Below the pieces are notes generated by a model that did no database searches, was not told the origin of the DNA, and saw only the letters and a list, made by a program, of their open reading frames with translations. 5,500 bases of DNA from Calditrichaeota bacterium AABM5.125.24 (GTDB lineage Bacteria; Electryoneota; AABM5-125-24; Hatepunaeales; Hatepunaeaceae): the NCBI GenBank assembly GCA_002127415.1, contig MWJR01000224.1, positions 1 through 5,500 on the forward strand. The letters are read 5' to 3'. Of the stretch, positions 5,084 to 5,500 are shown one piece after another (the first letter of the stretch is position 1; each line of letters begins with the position of its first letter). The translations under genes and the position numbers were made by a program.

Positions 5084-5500
5084 ATGGTGAATACTGTTTC
5101 TCTGGGCATCATCATCTCTGGTTTAATAGGGGCTCCGTTGAGCATAACGGACGCTGATCTGCTCATCGACGACCACCGGACGTCCGTTATCGCTTCAACT
5201 TCACAGGATATCACCCTCGGCTTTGACCTGTCGAGCCTCGACACTCGGGAGGTGGTAACCGATACCGGCACGTTTGAGGCTATCTGCATTCCTGGTGAAG
5301 GAATCACCTACGAATACGGGATGCCGGTCCTGCCTGCGGTGACCAGGTTCGTTGTGGTTCCTGCGAGGGCGGGCCTTGAGCTGATCGTCCGGACAGATGA
5401 GCCGCGCCGGGTGAGGGCGGTCCACCCGCCGGTGTTGTGCAGCGACAGTGTCATCGCGAGGAACGAAGCAATCTCAAATATCGCGTCGTCACTTCGTTCC
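5084..5500 (+). CDS. N-terminus of a secreted protein with gingipain-propeptide-like region (3'-truncated)
   Basis: The ATG at 5084 opens a frame that stays open for 139 codons to the right edge, so the C-terminus is outside the window. Residues 5-20 (VSLGIIISGLIGAPLS) form a hydrophobic segment like a signal-peptide core, although no Lys or Arg precedes it, which is atypical. Residues ~64-103 carry the pattern IPGEG, then GMPVLP (79-84), then FVVVPARAGLEL (89-100), which resembles the N-terminal propeptide of peptidase C25 (gingipain-type) proteins. Catalytic His and Cys would lie further downstream and cannot be checked, so protease activity is inference. With the sorting-domain protein at the left of the window it fits a type IX-like secretion setting. 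Alternative: another large exported beta-rich protein with a similar N-terminal domain. The frame is well supported; the family assignment is moderate. Confidence 0.75.
   Translation, partial: MVNTVSLGIIISGLIGAPLSITDADLLIDDHRTSVIASTSQDITLGFDLSSLDTREVVTDTGTFEAICIPGEGITYEYGMPVLPAVTRFVVVPARAGLELIVRTDEPRRVRAVHPPVLCSDSVIARNEAISNIASSLRS

Overview
The window reads as an ordinary bacterial chromosome segment with moderately high GC coding sequence, all recognisable genes on the + strand, and no rRNA, tRNA, CRISPR array or complete transposon. A large secreted beta-rich protein with a PNPFN-type C-terminal sorting domain, plus the start of a second secreted protein resembling a gingipain (peptidase C25) propeptide, suggest a member of the FCB superphylum (Bacteroidetes relatives or one of the uncultured candidate phyla around them) that uses type IX-like secretion. 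This placement is inferred from domain style only; no marker gene is present.

Layout. (1) Positions 2-2101 hold the 3' part of a surface or secreted multidomain protein: right-handed beta-helix, carboxypeptidase-regulatory-like domain, Ig-like segments around a propeller-like region, and a T9SS type A sorting domain. (2) After a 61-bp gap, 2163-3143 encodes a response regulator with an HD-GYP c-di-GMP phosphodiesterase output domain. (3) The 3144-3396 intergenic region is unusually structured. It carries four hairpins headed by GTAG, two of them forming a symmetric inverted pair, which closely resemble REP elements. It also has two short operator-like repeats, a sigma70-like promoter candidate and a Shine-Dalgarno that fixes the start of the next gene. 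(4) 3397-4758 is an intact class I hexameric glutamate dehydrogenase (gdhA), followed by a textbook intrinsic terminator at 4779-4814. (5) 4815-5083 is an AT-rich leader region with a possible 21-codon ORF behind a strong Shine-Dalgarno, nested AT palindromes and one more weak GTAG hairpin. (6) From 5084 to the right edge runs the N-terminus of a secreted protein with a signal-peptide-like segment and a C25-propeptide-like motif.

The genes do not form an obvious pathway. The terminator and the structured intergenic regions suggest at least three separate transcription units: the secreted protein (with or without the HD-GYP regulator), gdhA alone, and the C25-like protein. The most unusual content is non-coding: the GTAG-headed hairpin cluster between the HD-GYP gene and gdhA, and the small ORF with overlapping palindromes upstream of the C25-like gene. 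I did not find clear evidence of an undescribed multi-gene system.
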